From positions 1 through 7,493 of the forward strand of contig JAGVII010000661.1 in NCBI GenBank assembly GCA_020056155.1: DNA of 7,493 nt, read 5' to 3'. A program made the translations under genes and the position numbers. This document shows positions 1-5,207 of the stretch, piece after piece; the stretch's first letter is position 1; the number at the start of each line of letters is the position of its first letter. Source of the DNA: Afipia sp. GTDB taxonomy: Bacteria > Pseudomonadota > Alphaproteobacteria > Rhizobiales > Xanthobacteraceae. The notes under the pieces are model-generated. The model made no database searches and had not been told where the DNA came from. It saw only the letters and a program-made list of their open reading frames with translations.

Positions 1-315
1 ACCTATCGCGACGGCACCCGCATCCTGCTGACGCTGATCAAGCTCTACAAGGAAACCCGACCGCTGCGTTTCTTCAGCGCGATCGGCGCCATGCTGCTGA
101 TCATCTGCGCCGGTCTCGGCGCGCCGCTTATCGTCACCTATCTGGAAACCGGGCTGGTGCCGCGGTTTCCGACCGCGATTCTCGCCGCCGCCATCGCGCA
201 GCTCGGCTTCCTCGCCTTTGCCATCGGCCTTGTGCTCGAAGCCATCGCGCAGGGCCGCCGCGAGGCGAAGCGCATGCGCTATCTCGATCTTGACGCAGTT
301 GCGAACAAGTCCTGA
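1..315 (+). CDS. C-terminal part of a family 2 glycosyltransferase with two membrane helices (5' end outside window)
   Basis: The reading frame is open from base 1 to the TGA at 313-315, giving 104 residues with no start of their own, so this is the 3' end of a gene that begins to the left. The first residues (TYRDGTRILLTLIKLYKE) look like the juncture that follows the GT-A catalytic domain in DPM1/GtrB-like bacterial glycosyltransferases. Two hydrophobic segments follow, at about residues 23-47 and 58-83 of the visible part, and then a basic cytoplasmic tail rich in Arg and Lys. Family members transfer a sugar from a nucleotide donor to a lipid carrier or glycan at the inner membrane. The catalytic DxD region is not in view, so donor and acceptor cannot be told. 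The ATG at 91 lies inside the first helix and is not a true start. Identification is by resemblance and is fairly secure at family level. Confidence 0.72.
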   Translation, partial: TYRDGTRILLTLIKLYKETRPLRFFSAIGAMLLIICAGLGAPLIVTYLETGLVPRFPTAILAAAIAQLGFLAFAIGLVLEAIAQGRREAKRMRYLDLDAVANKS

Positions 316-571
316 CGATCACGGATTTCCGGATTTTCCTCACGGCGTTTTGCGTGAAATTGACGCGCGATCATGTGCACCGCAGAATAAAATCGTCTGC
401 GACCGCATAGCTGTGATCGATTTGACTTTTTCTAACGCGGAGGCCTTGCGGCACGCGGCCCGGAACCTCATTGTTACACCGGCCTCAGGGTCGGGCCGGA
501 CGGCATTCCGCTCGCGCCGCTGGTCGCTGGTCGCTGGCAATTATTCTGGACGGTATTTTTCGAAAGCCCGC
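316..571. other. Intergenic region between glycosyltransferase and GST genes
   Basis: This 256-base gap carries no convincing gene. It has lower GC than its surroundings near 331-440 and holds the candidate promoter at 360-388. It also has a GC-rich inverted repeat with 6-base arms (CCGGCC at 479-484 and GGCCGG at 494-499) and three tandem copies of a heptamer (CGCTGGT, CGCTGGT, CGCTGGC at 518-538). A weak 5-bp hairpin at 340-357 (TCACG / CGTGA) lies just after the glycosyltransferase stop but lacks a T-run, so I do not call it a terminator. Confidence 0.45.
360..388 (+). promoter_or_regulatory. Possible promoter ahead of the first GST gene
   Basis: TTGACG at 360-365 matches 5 of 6 bases of the -35 consensus. 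It is followed after 17 bases by CAGAAT at 383-388, which matches 4 of 6 of the -10 consensus. It would give a leader of about 175 bases before the ATG at 572. Another TTGACT at 422-427 has no acceptable -10 box. The call rests on consensus matching only and is weak. Confidence 0.28.
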
Positions 572-1243
572 ATGTACAAACTTTACTCGATGCAACGTTC
601 CGGCAACAGCTACAAGGTACGCCTTGCGCTGTCGCTGTTGAACGCGCCCTACAAGGCCATCGAGGTCGACATTCTGCGCGGCGAAAGCCGCACGCCGGAA
701 TTTCTTGCACGCAATCCCAGCGGACAGGTGCCGCTGCTCGAGGTGGCCGACGGCCGCTATCTCGCCGAGTCCAACGCGATCCTCTGGTACGTCGCGATCG
801 GCACATCGCTGGCGCCGGAAGACCGCATCGATCGCGCGCAGGCGCTGCAATGGATGTTCTTCGAACAGCACGCGCTGGAACCGAGCGTCGGCGCCGCGTA
901 TTTCTGGCTGGTGCTGGTGCGCGGCGGCCGCGACCTGCAAACTCATTCGCTGGAAGACTGGATGGAGCGGGGCTACGCCGCGCTGCGGGTGATGGAAAAT
1001 CACCTCAAGACCAACGACTACTTCGCGGCGGGTCATCTCACCGTCGCGGACATCGCGATGTACGGTTACACCCACGTCGCCAACCAGTGCGACTTCGATC
1101 TCTCCGGCTATCCGTCCGTGAAGGCCTGGCTGAAGCGGGTCGAAAGCGAGCCGCGATTCGTCTCGATGGCGTGGAAACCCGCCGAGATCGCTGCCCCGGA
1201 AACAGCCCCCGGAACCGAAACCGGCCTGACCGCCGAGGCCTGA
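572..1243 (+). CDS. Glutathione S-transferase family protein
   Basis: This 223-residue protein has the two-domain cytosolic GST layout. A thioredoxin-like N-terminal domain covers about residues 1-78 and an all-helical C-terminal domain about 85-200. The N-terminus MYKLYSMQRSGNSYKVR places Ser10 and neighbours at the glutathione-activating site. V53-P54 is the cis-proline that holds the glutathione backbone, and E67-S68 binds the gamma-glutamyl part. HLTVADIA at 155-162 is the conserved N-capping box of the C-terminal domain. Such enzymes conjugate or reduce electrophiles and peroxides with glutathione in the cytoplasm; the substrate cannot be read from the sequence. I chose the ATG at 572 because the family's beta strand begins there; the open frame upstream to 218 has no GST character. 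No strong Shine-Dalgarno is visible. The last 20 residues are a Thr/Ala/Pro/Glu-rich tail beyond the usual fold. It appears to be a single-gene unit. Confidence 0.9.
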   Translation: MYKLYSMQRSGNSYKVRLALSLLNAPYKAIEVDILRGESRTPEFLARNPSGQVPLLEVADGRYLAESNAILWYVAIGTSLAPEDRIDRAQALQWMFFEQHALEPSVGAAYFWLVLVRGGRDLQTHSLEDWMERGYAALRVMENHLKTNDYFAAGHLTVADIAMYGYTHVANQCDFDLSGYPSVKAWLKRVESEPRFVSMAWKPAEIAAPETAPGTETGLTAEA

Positions 1244-1402
1244 ACCGGCCGGTGAGGCTGGGATAACGGGCATAACCCGCTGATCTTCCTCAGATCGCCC
1301 AGTTTCCGCCATGTTTGGCGCGTCCACGCCGCAATCTCGACAGCGATTCCTGAGACATTCCGGCAAGCGGTGATTCGCCGCCTGATTTGAGGATTCACGA
1401 CC

Positions 1403-1582
1403 ATGATCCGGTCGCCGGTTTCAGGAATTGGTTTCGGACTGCGGTCCGCGCGTATTGCATCGGCCCGATTGTCGAACGCCCTCGCCGCCTCGCTCGCGGT
1501 GGCGTCGCTGTCGGTGTGCCTGCTCGTCACTGTCACGGCGCTGTCGATCAAGGTCGTGGCCGCCATGCCGATTGCTGGCTGA
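1403..1582 (+). CDS. Possible short single-pass membrane protein (59 aa), unrecognised
   Basis: A short ORF runs from ATG 1403 to TGA 1580-1582. GAGGA at 1389-1393 lies 9 bases before the ATG, a good Shine-Dalgarno. The predicted product has a basic N-terminal third (Arg residues at 3, 14, 17 and 22) and then a hydrophobic stretch at about 27-56 rich in Ala, Val, Leu and Ser, which could be one membrane helix or an uncleaved signal anchor. I do not recognise a family. In its favour are the ribosome site, the clear amphipathic-then-hydrophobic layout and its end one base before a strong hairpin at 1584. Against it are the small size and the fact that GC-rich intergenic DNA often yields Ala/Val-rich frames. 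No function is proposed. Confidence 0.4.
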   Translation: MIRSPVSGIGFGLRSARIASARLSNALAASLAVASLSVCLLVTVTALSIKVVAAMPIAG

Positions 1583-1583
1583 C

Positions 1584-1632
1584 AGAGCGCGATCGGCAAA
1601 AGTGGAAGCCGGTTTTGCGTCGATCGCGCTCT
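1584..1632. repeat. REP-like hairpin, first of a pair
   Basis: A perfect 12-bp inverted repeat, AGAGCGCGATCG at 1584-1595 and CGATCGCGCTCT at 1621-1632, encloses a second inner stem, GCAAAA at 1596-1601 with TTTTGC at 1613-1618. There is an 11-base loop and a 2-base bulge at 1619-1620. About 18 base pairs in 49 bases is far beyond chance. From memory, AGCGCGATCGGCAAAA-type palindromes recur between genes in Bradyrhizobium and Rhodopseudomonas genomes, which makes this a member of a dispersed repetitive extragenic palindrome family (inference). It begins one base after the stop of the short ORF at 1403 and could also stop transcription or protect RNA ends. It has no U-tract. Confidence 0.75.
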
Positions 1633-1646
1633 CACTATTAAAGGAG

Positions 1647-1694
1647 GCGCATGATCTTTTCGCCGAACCGCTCACACTTCGGCGGATCATGCGC
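1647..1694. repeat. REP-like hairpin, second of the pair
   Basis: A perfect 10-bp inverted repeat, GCGCATGATC at 1647-1656 and GATCATGCGC at 1685-1694, encloses an inner 7-bp stem, CGCCGAA at 1661-1667 with TTCGGCG at 1678-1684. There is a TTTT bulge at 1657-1660 and a 10-base loop. It lies 14 bases after the first hairpin, has the same two-tier stem plan and differs in sequence, as in paired REP elements (BIME-like mosaics). The GCATGATC...GATCATGC arms recall a common intergenic palindrome of Bradyrhizobium relatives (from memory). The ATG at 1651 is inside this arm and is not a gene start. Confidence 0.72.
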
Positions 1695-1761
1695 AACTTA
1701 CTCCCTGCGCACCGAGACGACCCCGCGGCCTCGCACTGGCGTGCGCGGCGGAGAGACACGA

Positions 1762-1914
1762 ATGAAAACACCGCTTGTCGTGGTTTCAGCGACTTTGACG
1801 CTGGCGATCGTCCTCGTCGCAGGATTCTTGATCGCAACCCAGGCGCGCGGCCAAAGCCTGGCCGAGCCGCCGGGCTGCGTCGCAACGCAGTTCACGACCA
1901 CTTGTGGAAAATGA
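1762..1914 (+). CDS. Possible short exported peptide (50 aa) with two cysteines, unrecognised
   Basis: A short ORF runs from ATG 1762 to TGA 1912-1914, with GGAG at 1750-1753 placed 8 bases ahead. The product starts MKTP, has a hydrophobic core at about residues 5-26, then ATQARGQSLAEPPGC, with cysteines at residues 39 and 48. This resembles a signal peptide with a possible signal peptidase cleavage near the Ala of TQA, leaving about 22 residues that could form one disulphide. It could instead be a small membrane-anchored peptide. Its last 23 bases overlap the 3' end of the minus-strand DUF486 gene. The same frame is open back to 1651, but that stretch is a hairpin repeat. I do not recognise the family; this could be a chance frame, though the ribosome site and signal-like start argue for a real gene. 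Confidence 0.4.
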   Translation: MKTPLVVVSATLTLAIVLVAGFLIATQARGQSLAEPPGCVATQFTTTCGK

Positions 1915-2248
1915 AGAACGCCCCGGCGGCGATGAACGCGAAGCCGAGGGCGTGATTCCAGCCCAGCGGCTCCTTCAGGTACAGCACCGAGAAAGCGGCG
2001 AACACCACCAGCGTGATGACTTCCTGCATGGTCTTGAGCTGCGCCGCCGAATAGACCGCGCTGCCCCAGCGGTTGGCCGGCACGGCGATGCAGTATTCGA
2101 AAAAGGCGATGCCCCAGCTCACCATGATGACCAGCGGTAGCGAGTGTTCCTTGTATTTCAGATGCCCGTACCAGGCGAAGGTCATGAAAACATTGGACAC
2201 GAGGAGCAGCAGGAACGGCTGAAGCGCGGGGGAGATGGCAATAGGCAT
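1892..2248 (-). CDS. DUF486 / DMT-family small multi-pass membrane protein
   Basis: This protein of 118 residues is mostly hydrophobic, with about four membrane segments near residues 8-25, 38-55, 75-91 and 98-115. The motifs FMTFAWYGHLKY (21-32), EYCIAVPANRWG (51-62), LKTMQEVITL (71-80) and YLKEPLGWNHALGF (90-103) are those of the DUF486 family, which belongs to the drug/metabolite transporter superfamily. Four-helix members may act as dimers in the inner membrane; the transported substrate is unknown. The start at 2248 is chosen because AAAGGA (plus-strand 2254-2259) lies 5 bases ahead of it and the protein length then fits the family. In-frame ATGs at 2254 and 2281 are less likely, since the first overlaps that ribosome site. 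It is convergent with the possible short gene at 1762 and overlaps it by 23 bases. Confidence 0.86.
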   Translation of the reverse strand: MPIAISPALQPFLLLLVSNVFMTFAWYGHLKYKEHSLPLVIMVSWGIAFFEYCIAVPANRWGSAVYSAAQLKTMQEVITLVVFAAFSVLYLKEPLGWNHALGFAFIAAGAFFIFHKWS

Positions 2249-2434
2249 GGACATCCTTTCGAGGCAAGACGCATTGTCCATGCAATAGCAGGACCAGTCG
2301 TACGCAGGCGTTGGTCATGGATCATGCGCCCGGCAACGTCCTGTGGACAACTCGCCCTGTCACAGCCCTGTAATGCCCAGTCGCTACCCTGACGATGGCG
2401 CGCGATATGCCCCCCGTCACAACCGCGCGTTCAG
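2249..2434. other. Intergenic region upstream of the DUF486 gene
   Basis: This is the leader and promoter region of the minus-strand DUF486 gene. I see the ribosome site next to 2248 but no promoter I trust. The best minus-strand match is TTGTCC near 2345 followed by CATGAT, which matches only 4 of 6 bases in the -10. The plus strand has a short direct repeat, GCCCTGT, twice around 2355-2372. There is no convincing gene on either strand. Confidence 0.35.
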
Positions 2435-2485
2435 GCGGCCCCCGGCCGCGTAAATCCCCTCTGCGCTGTATCCGGCCGGGGCCGC
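2435..2485 (-). terminator. GC-rich stem-loop after the DUF1232 gene, possible terminator
   Basis: GCGGCCCCCGGCCG at 2435-2448 pairs with CGGCCGGGGCCGC at 2473-2485, giving 13 base pairs with one bulged C and a 24-base loop. Read on the minus strand it begins 15 bases after the DUF1232 stop, where a transcription stop or RNA-stabilising hairpin would lie. No run of U follows on the minus strand, so it is not a canonical intrinsic terminator. On the plus strand a short TTTT follows at 2488-2491, but no plus-strand gene leads into it. Confidence 0.4.
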
Positions 2486-2499
2486 ACTTTTCCGAAGGG

Positions 2500-2892
2500 T
2501 CAGCGGGACATCGATGCCGCACCGTGACGGTAGACAAGCCAGCCCACGAGCACGACGGATCCGATCCAGACGCAAACGATTGCAAATGCAGCGGCGCGGC
2601 TCACCGGACGATCCTGCTGCGCCAGCGCCGACGCGCGATGCTCGGCCATGATCGATGCCGGGATCAGCTTCAGAACCAGCACGATCCCCAGCGGCACGAG
2701 AATGATGTCGTCGAGATAACCGAGGACCGGAATGAAATCGGGAATGAGATCGATTGGCGATAGGGCATATCCCGCCACCGCCACGGCCAATGCCTTCGCG
2801 TACCACGGCACGCGCGGATCGCGGCTGGCGAGGTAGATCGCATGAACATCGCGTTTGAGAGCACGCGCCCAGTCTTTCAGCTTTTCACTCAT
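2500..2892 (-). CDS. DUF1232 (YkvA-like) membrane protein
   Basis: This 130-residue protein carries the DUF1232 signature SPIDLIPDFIPVLGYLDD at residues 45-62, preceded by the usual basic, amphipathic start (SEKLKDWARALKRDVHAIYLASRDPRVPWYAKALA). A second hydrophobic stretch at about 100-121 is a clear membrane helix, and the tail is short and basic. YkvA-family proteins are small inner-membrane-associated proteins of unknown function. The start at 2892 is supported by AAGG (plus-strand 2900-2903) lying 7 bases upstream. It is transcribed away from the acyltransferase gene across a 113-base shared upstream region, and the DUF486 gene lies downstream on the same strand 251 bases away, too far to assume an operon. 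The family call is secure; no specific role can be given. Confidence 0.9.
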   Translation of the reverse strand: MSEKLKDWARALKRDVHAIYLASRDPRVPWYAKALAVAVAGYALSPIDLIPDFIPVLGYLDDIILVPLGIVLVLKLIPASIMAEHRASALAQQDRPVSRAAAFAIVCVWIGSVVLVGWLVYRHGAASMSR

Positions 2893-2911
2893 GTCTCTAC
2901 CTTAGCTGCTT

Positions 2912-2949
2912 TTGCCAGCAGCGCACGGCCCGCTATAATCCTCTATAAT
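2912..2949 (+). promoter_or_regulatory. Promoter of the plsC-type gene, with tandem TATAAT boxes
   Basis: TTGCCA at 2912-2917 (5 of 6 to the -35 consensus) is followed after 16 bases by a perfect TATAAT at 2934-2939. A second perfect TATAAT lies exactly 10 bases further on, at 2944-2949, without a good -35 of its own. Transcription would start near 2946-2957 and leave a leader of about 50-60 bases before the ATG at 3006. A 6-bp inverted repeat, GCTGCT at 2905-2910 and AGCAGC at 2917-2922, brackets the -35 box and could be an operator. It sits in the divergent gap, so it may also affect the DUF1232 gene. Confidence 0.6.
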
Positions 2950-3005
2950 GCTCGGACAGGTTCCCCGCAGCCACGCCGGGCTTTTCACTCTCACGCCACG
3001 TCATC

Positions 3006-3851
3006 ATGATCCGCACCGCCTACGTGACCATCGTGATGGTCTTCATCGCCCTCCTGCTGTTGCCGTTTCAGCTCGCCGGCATTTTGCTCAATTCCCGGCT
3101 CCAGCGCATCGTGCCGAACCTGTTTCATCGCGCCGCCTGCGCCGTGATCGGGGTCCGGATCACACAGATCGGCGAGCGCACCCGCGAAAGTCCGGCGCTG
3201 ATCCTGTCCAACCATGCCTCATGGCTCGACATCATCGTGCTTGGCGCACTCGCCCCGGTGGTGTTCGTCGCCAAGTCCGAGGTGGCGGACTGGCCGCTGT
3301 TCGGCCAACTGGCGAAACTGCAGCGCACGGTGTTCGTCGAACGCGAACGCCGCCACAAGACCGGCGACGCGGCGCGCGCGATGAGCGAGCGCCTGATCGG
3401 CGGCGATGCGGTGGTGCTGTTTCCCGAAGGCACGTCGAGCGACGGCATCCGCATCCTGCCATTCCGCTCGGCGCTGATCGGCGCGGTGCATCACGCCATC
3501 GGCGATTCCACCCATCACGATCGCGTCACCGTGCAGCCGGTGTCGCTGGCCTATGTGCGCTACGGCGGCATTCCGGTGGGCCGCGCACTGCGCGAGAAGG
3601 TGGCGTGGTACGGCGACGTCGATCTCGTGCCGCACCTGCTCGGCGTGTTCTCGTCGGGCGCGGTCGATGTCACCGTGAGTTGGGGCGCGCCGGTGGGCTA
3701 TGGCATGGACGCGAACCGCAAGGAGATCGCGCGCGACGCCGAAAACGCGGTGCGGCGCATGACGGCGCGCGCTTTGCGCTCGCCTGCGGCGCAGCCGTCG
3801 GGTACGGATGAAGCGGCGGCATCGGCCGTTCCGGCCTTCGACCAAACCTGA
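3006..3851 (+). CDS. plsC: PlsC-type 1-acyl-sn-glycerol-3-phosphate acyltransferase
   Basis: This 281-residue protein has the four-block signature of the LPLAT/PlsC family. NHASWLD at 69-75 is the HX4D catalytic motif (His70, Asp75). KSEVADWPLFGQLAKL (90-105) followed by TVFVER (108-113) is the acceptor-binding block, and FPEGTSSDG at 139-147 is the phosphate-binding block. VTVQPVSLAY gives the fourth. A hydrophobic helix at about 5-28 anchors it to the inner membrane. The expected reaction is transfer of an acyl chain to the sn-2 position of lysophosphatidic acid to make phosphatidic acid. A related activity on lyso-ornithine lipid (OlsA type) cannot be excluded. The ATG at 3006 is the only usable start after the in-frame TAA at 2946; no Shine-Dalgarno is evident. 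The C-terminal 25-30 residues are Ala-rich and probably disordered. The aldo/keto reductase gene follows after 11 bases. Confidence 0.9.
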   Translation: MIRTAYVTIVMVFIALLLLPFQLAGILLNSRLQRIVPNLFHRAACAVIGVRITQIGERTRESPALILSNHASWLDIIVLGALAPVVFVAKSEVADWPLFGQLAKLQRTVFVERERRHKTGDAARAMSERLIGGDAVVLFPEGTSSDGIRILPFRSALIGAVHHAIGDSTHHDRVTVQPVSLAYVRYGGIPVGRALREKVAWYGDVDLVPHLLGVFSSGAVDVTVSWGAPVGYGMDANRKEIARDAENAVRRMTARALRSPAAQPSGTDEAAASAVPAFDQT

Positions 3852-3862
3852 CGGGAAAGATC

Positions 3863-4804
3863 ATGGAAATCAGAAATCTGGGCGGCTCCGGCCTTCGTGT
3901 GTCCGCCGTCGGCATCGGCTGCAACAATTTCGGCCAGCGCAGCGATCTCGAAACCTCGCGCAAGATCATTCACAAGGCCATCGATCTCGGCATCACCCTG
4001 TTCGACACCGCCGACATCTATGCCGGGCGCGGCGGCTCGGAAACCGTTCTCGGGCAAGTGCTCGGCGACCGCCGCAAGGACATCGTGCTTGCGACAAAGT
4101 ACTCCAAGGCGATGAGCGACGACGGCACCAAACAGGGCGCCTCGCGGCGCTATATCATGACCGCCGTGGAAGACAGCCTGCGCCGTCTGAAGACCGACTA
4201 TATCGATCTCTACCAGCAGCACGACTTCGATGAACTGACGCCCATCGAGGAAACACTGCGTGCGCTGGAAGACCTCATCACGCAGGGCAAGGTGCGCTAC
4301 ATCGGCTGCTCGAACTTTCCGGCCTGGCGCATCGCCGAAGCGCAGTTCTCCGCGCGCGGCATCAACACCCACGCTTTCGTGTCGTGCCAGGACGAATACA
4401 GCCTGATCGTGCGCGATATCGAAAAGGATCTGCTGCCCGCCGCGCAGGCCTACAATCTCGGCCTGCTGCCGTTTTTCCCGCTGGCCAGCAGCCTGCTCAC
4501 CGGAAAATACAGGCGCGGCGAGAAGCCGTCCGCGGACTCGCGGTTCGGCAAGGTGACGTCGCTCGGCGACCGCTATATGACGGATAAGAACTTCGACATG
4601 GTGGCGAAGCTGCAGGACTTCGCCAATGCCCACGGCAAGACGATGATCGAACTGGCGTTCTCGTGGCTCGCGGCGCGGCCGCAGGTCTCGAGCGTGATCG
4701 CGGGCGCGTCCAGTGCCGAACAGATCGAGCAGAACGCCAAGGCGATCAACTGGAAGCTGACGGCGGACGAGATGGCGCAGATCGACGCCATCACGAAGGG
4801 CTGA
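3863..4804 (+). CDS. Aldo/keto reductase
   Basis: This 313-residue protein has the full aldo/keto reductase (TIM barrel) pattern. The catalytic tetrad is visible as Asp48 (LFDTADIY), Tyr53, Lys79 (VLATKY) and His120 (YQQHDFD). The family strand YIGCSNF lies at 146-152. VIAGASSAEQIEQNAKA at 278-294 is the NADP(H) 2'-phosphate-binding segment, and RRLKTDYIDLYQQH at 107-120 is the second family signature. It is a cytosolic NADPH-dependent reductase of aldehydes or ketones; the substrate cannot be inferred. The start ATG at 3863 has GGGAAAGA (3853-3860) just ahead. The 11-base gap after the acyltransferase stop and lack of a promoter imply co-transcription, though no metabolic link between the two is obvious. 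It is of normal length and intact. Confidence 0.92.
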   Translation: MEIRNLGGSGLRVSAVGIGCNNFGQRSDLETSRKIIHKAIDLGITLFDTADIYAGRGGSETVLGQVLGDRRKDIVLATKYSKAMSDDGTKQGASRRYIMTAVEDSLRRLKTDYIDLYQQHDFDELTPIEETLRALEDLITQGKVRYIGCSNFPAWRIAEAQFSARGINTHAFVSCQDEYSLIVRDIEKDLLPAAQAYNLGLLPFFPLASSLLTGKYRRGEKPSADSRFGKVTSLGDRYMTDKNFDMVAKLQDFANAHGKTMIELAFSWLAARPQVSSVIAGASSAEQIEQNAKAINWKLTADEMAQIDAITKG

Positions 4805-4806
4805 TT

Positions 4807-4838
4807 GGACAATCGGTCCCGGCGCGGCCTCATTGTCC
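4807..4838 (+). terminator. Weak stem-loop just after the aldo/keto reductase stop
   Basis: GGACAAT at 4807-4813 pairs perfectly with ATTGTCC at 4832-4838 around an 18-base GC-rich loop, starting 3 bases after the TGA. There is no U-tract, so termination is only possible, not shown. A second inverted repeat, CGGGAAA at 4844-4850 with TTTCCCG at 4874-4880, follows before the CWC gene. Confidence 0.25.
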
Positions 4839-4889
4839 GCAGTCGGGAAACCGGACGCGGCGAACATTGGCACTTTCCCGGACCGCTCG

Positions 4890-5120
4890 ATGACAAACCG
4901 GCCAGACACCACATCATCTGCCGCTACGGCGCAGCGGACCCTGACCTGTTCAAGGTGCGGAACGGCGTTCGCCTGCGACCTCTCCGGGCATTGCTGGTGT
5001 ATGGATGAGACCATCAGGCTGCCGATGCCGGTGGAGGGGGAAGACTGCCTGTGTCAGGCCTGTCTGCGGGCCGCGGCGGAAGTACGGACATCTCCACTCG
5101 TCATTCCGGGGCGCGACTGA
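4890..5120 (+). CDS. Small cysteine-rich CWC-family protein
   Basis: The predicted 76-residue protein has eight cysteines in the order C20-x2-C23-x5-C29-x5-C35-x-C37 then C53-x-C55-x2-C58. It contains CSRCG, FACD, the diagnostic HCWC and CLCQACL. This matches the cysteine-rich CWC family, small cytosolic proteins presumed to bind zinc or another metal; function unknown. The region from Cys20 to Leu59 is the whole domain. The ATG at 4890 is preferred because the domain starts 19 residues later. An in-frame TTG at 4833 would add 19 residues without family character, and no strong ribosome site marks either. The last seven codons (LVIPGRD) and the stop lie at the edge of the palindromic repeat at 5099-5199, so the natural C-terminus may have been replaced. 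It is 85 bases from the reductase gene and may be read with it. Confidence 0.75.
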   Translation: MTNRPDTTSSAATAQRTLTCSRCGTAFACDLSGHCWCMDETIRLPMPVEGEDCLCQACLRAAAEVRTSPLVIPGRD

Positions 5121-5199
5121 AACGAGCGAACCCGGAATCCATCTTTCCAATGCAACGGGGTTCCGGATCAGCCCGCTTCTCGGGCCGTCCGGAATGACG
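5099..5199. repeat. REP-like double-hairpin repeat element
   Basis: The 101-base element has perfect 11-bp terminal inverted repeats, CGTCATTCCGG at 5099-5109 and CCGGAATGACG at 5189-5199. Each half also folds on itself. The left half pairs ATTCCGGG (5103-5110) with CCCGGAAT (5131-5138). The right half pairs TTCCGGA (5161-5167) with TCCGGAA (5188-5194) around an inner GCCCG / CGGGC stem (5171-5175, 5181-5185) and a CTTCT loop. From memory, CGTCATTCCGGGGCGCG-type elements are scattered between genes in Bradyrhizobium and relatives. It lies between the converging ends of the CWC gene and the LigE-like GST gene, overlapping the former by 22 bases and ending 8 bases from the latter. It may serve as a two-way transcription barrier there (inference). 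Confidence 0.8.
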
Positions 5200-5207
5200 T
5201 CCCACGT

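Noticed and set aside
340..357. Terminator after the glycosyltransferase gene
   Set aside because: Only a 5-bp stem with an 8-base loop and no T-run.
218..571. N-terminal extension of the first GST from an upstream start
   Set aside because: The added 118 residues have no GST character, overlap the glycosyltransferase end and run through the likely promoter; the fold begins at 572.
1244..1296. Short palindromes after the first GST (ACCGGCCGGT at 1244-1253, GATCT/AGATC at 1282-1296)
   Set aside because: Too short to separate from chance in this GC-rich DNA, and no T-run for a terminator.
485..1366. A 293-codon open frame on the minus strand opposite the first GST
   Set aside because: Antisense shadow of a clear GST gene; composition is Arg/Gly/His-rich with no recognisable domain.
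1651..1761. Longer version of the short exported peptide starting at 1651
   Set aside because: The start codon lies in the arm of a perfect inverted repeat; the internal ATG at 1762 has the ribosome site and signal-like start.
2395..2763. Plus-strand frame opposite the DUF1232 gene
   Set aside because: Arg/His/Asp-rich antisense translation without motifs, and it runs through the GC-rich stem-loop.
2948..3811. Plus-strand frame of 287 codons overlapping the acyltransferase
   Set aside because: Frame-shifted shadow: very rich in Arg, His and Pro, no motif, while the frame at 3006 carries all PlsC blocks.
4833..4889. TTG start for the CWC protein
   Set aside because: Adds 19 residues without family similarity and overlaps an inverted repeat (4844-4880); the ATG at 4890 is simpler, although its ribosome site is also weak.
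3698..5014. A 438-codon open frame on the minus strand opposite the aldo/keto reductase
   Set aside because: It lies antisense to a gene with a complete catalytic tetrad, and its translation is rich in His, Arg and Asp without family motifs, as expected from a shadow frame in high-GC DNA.
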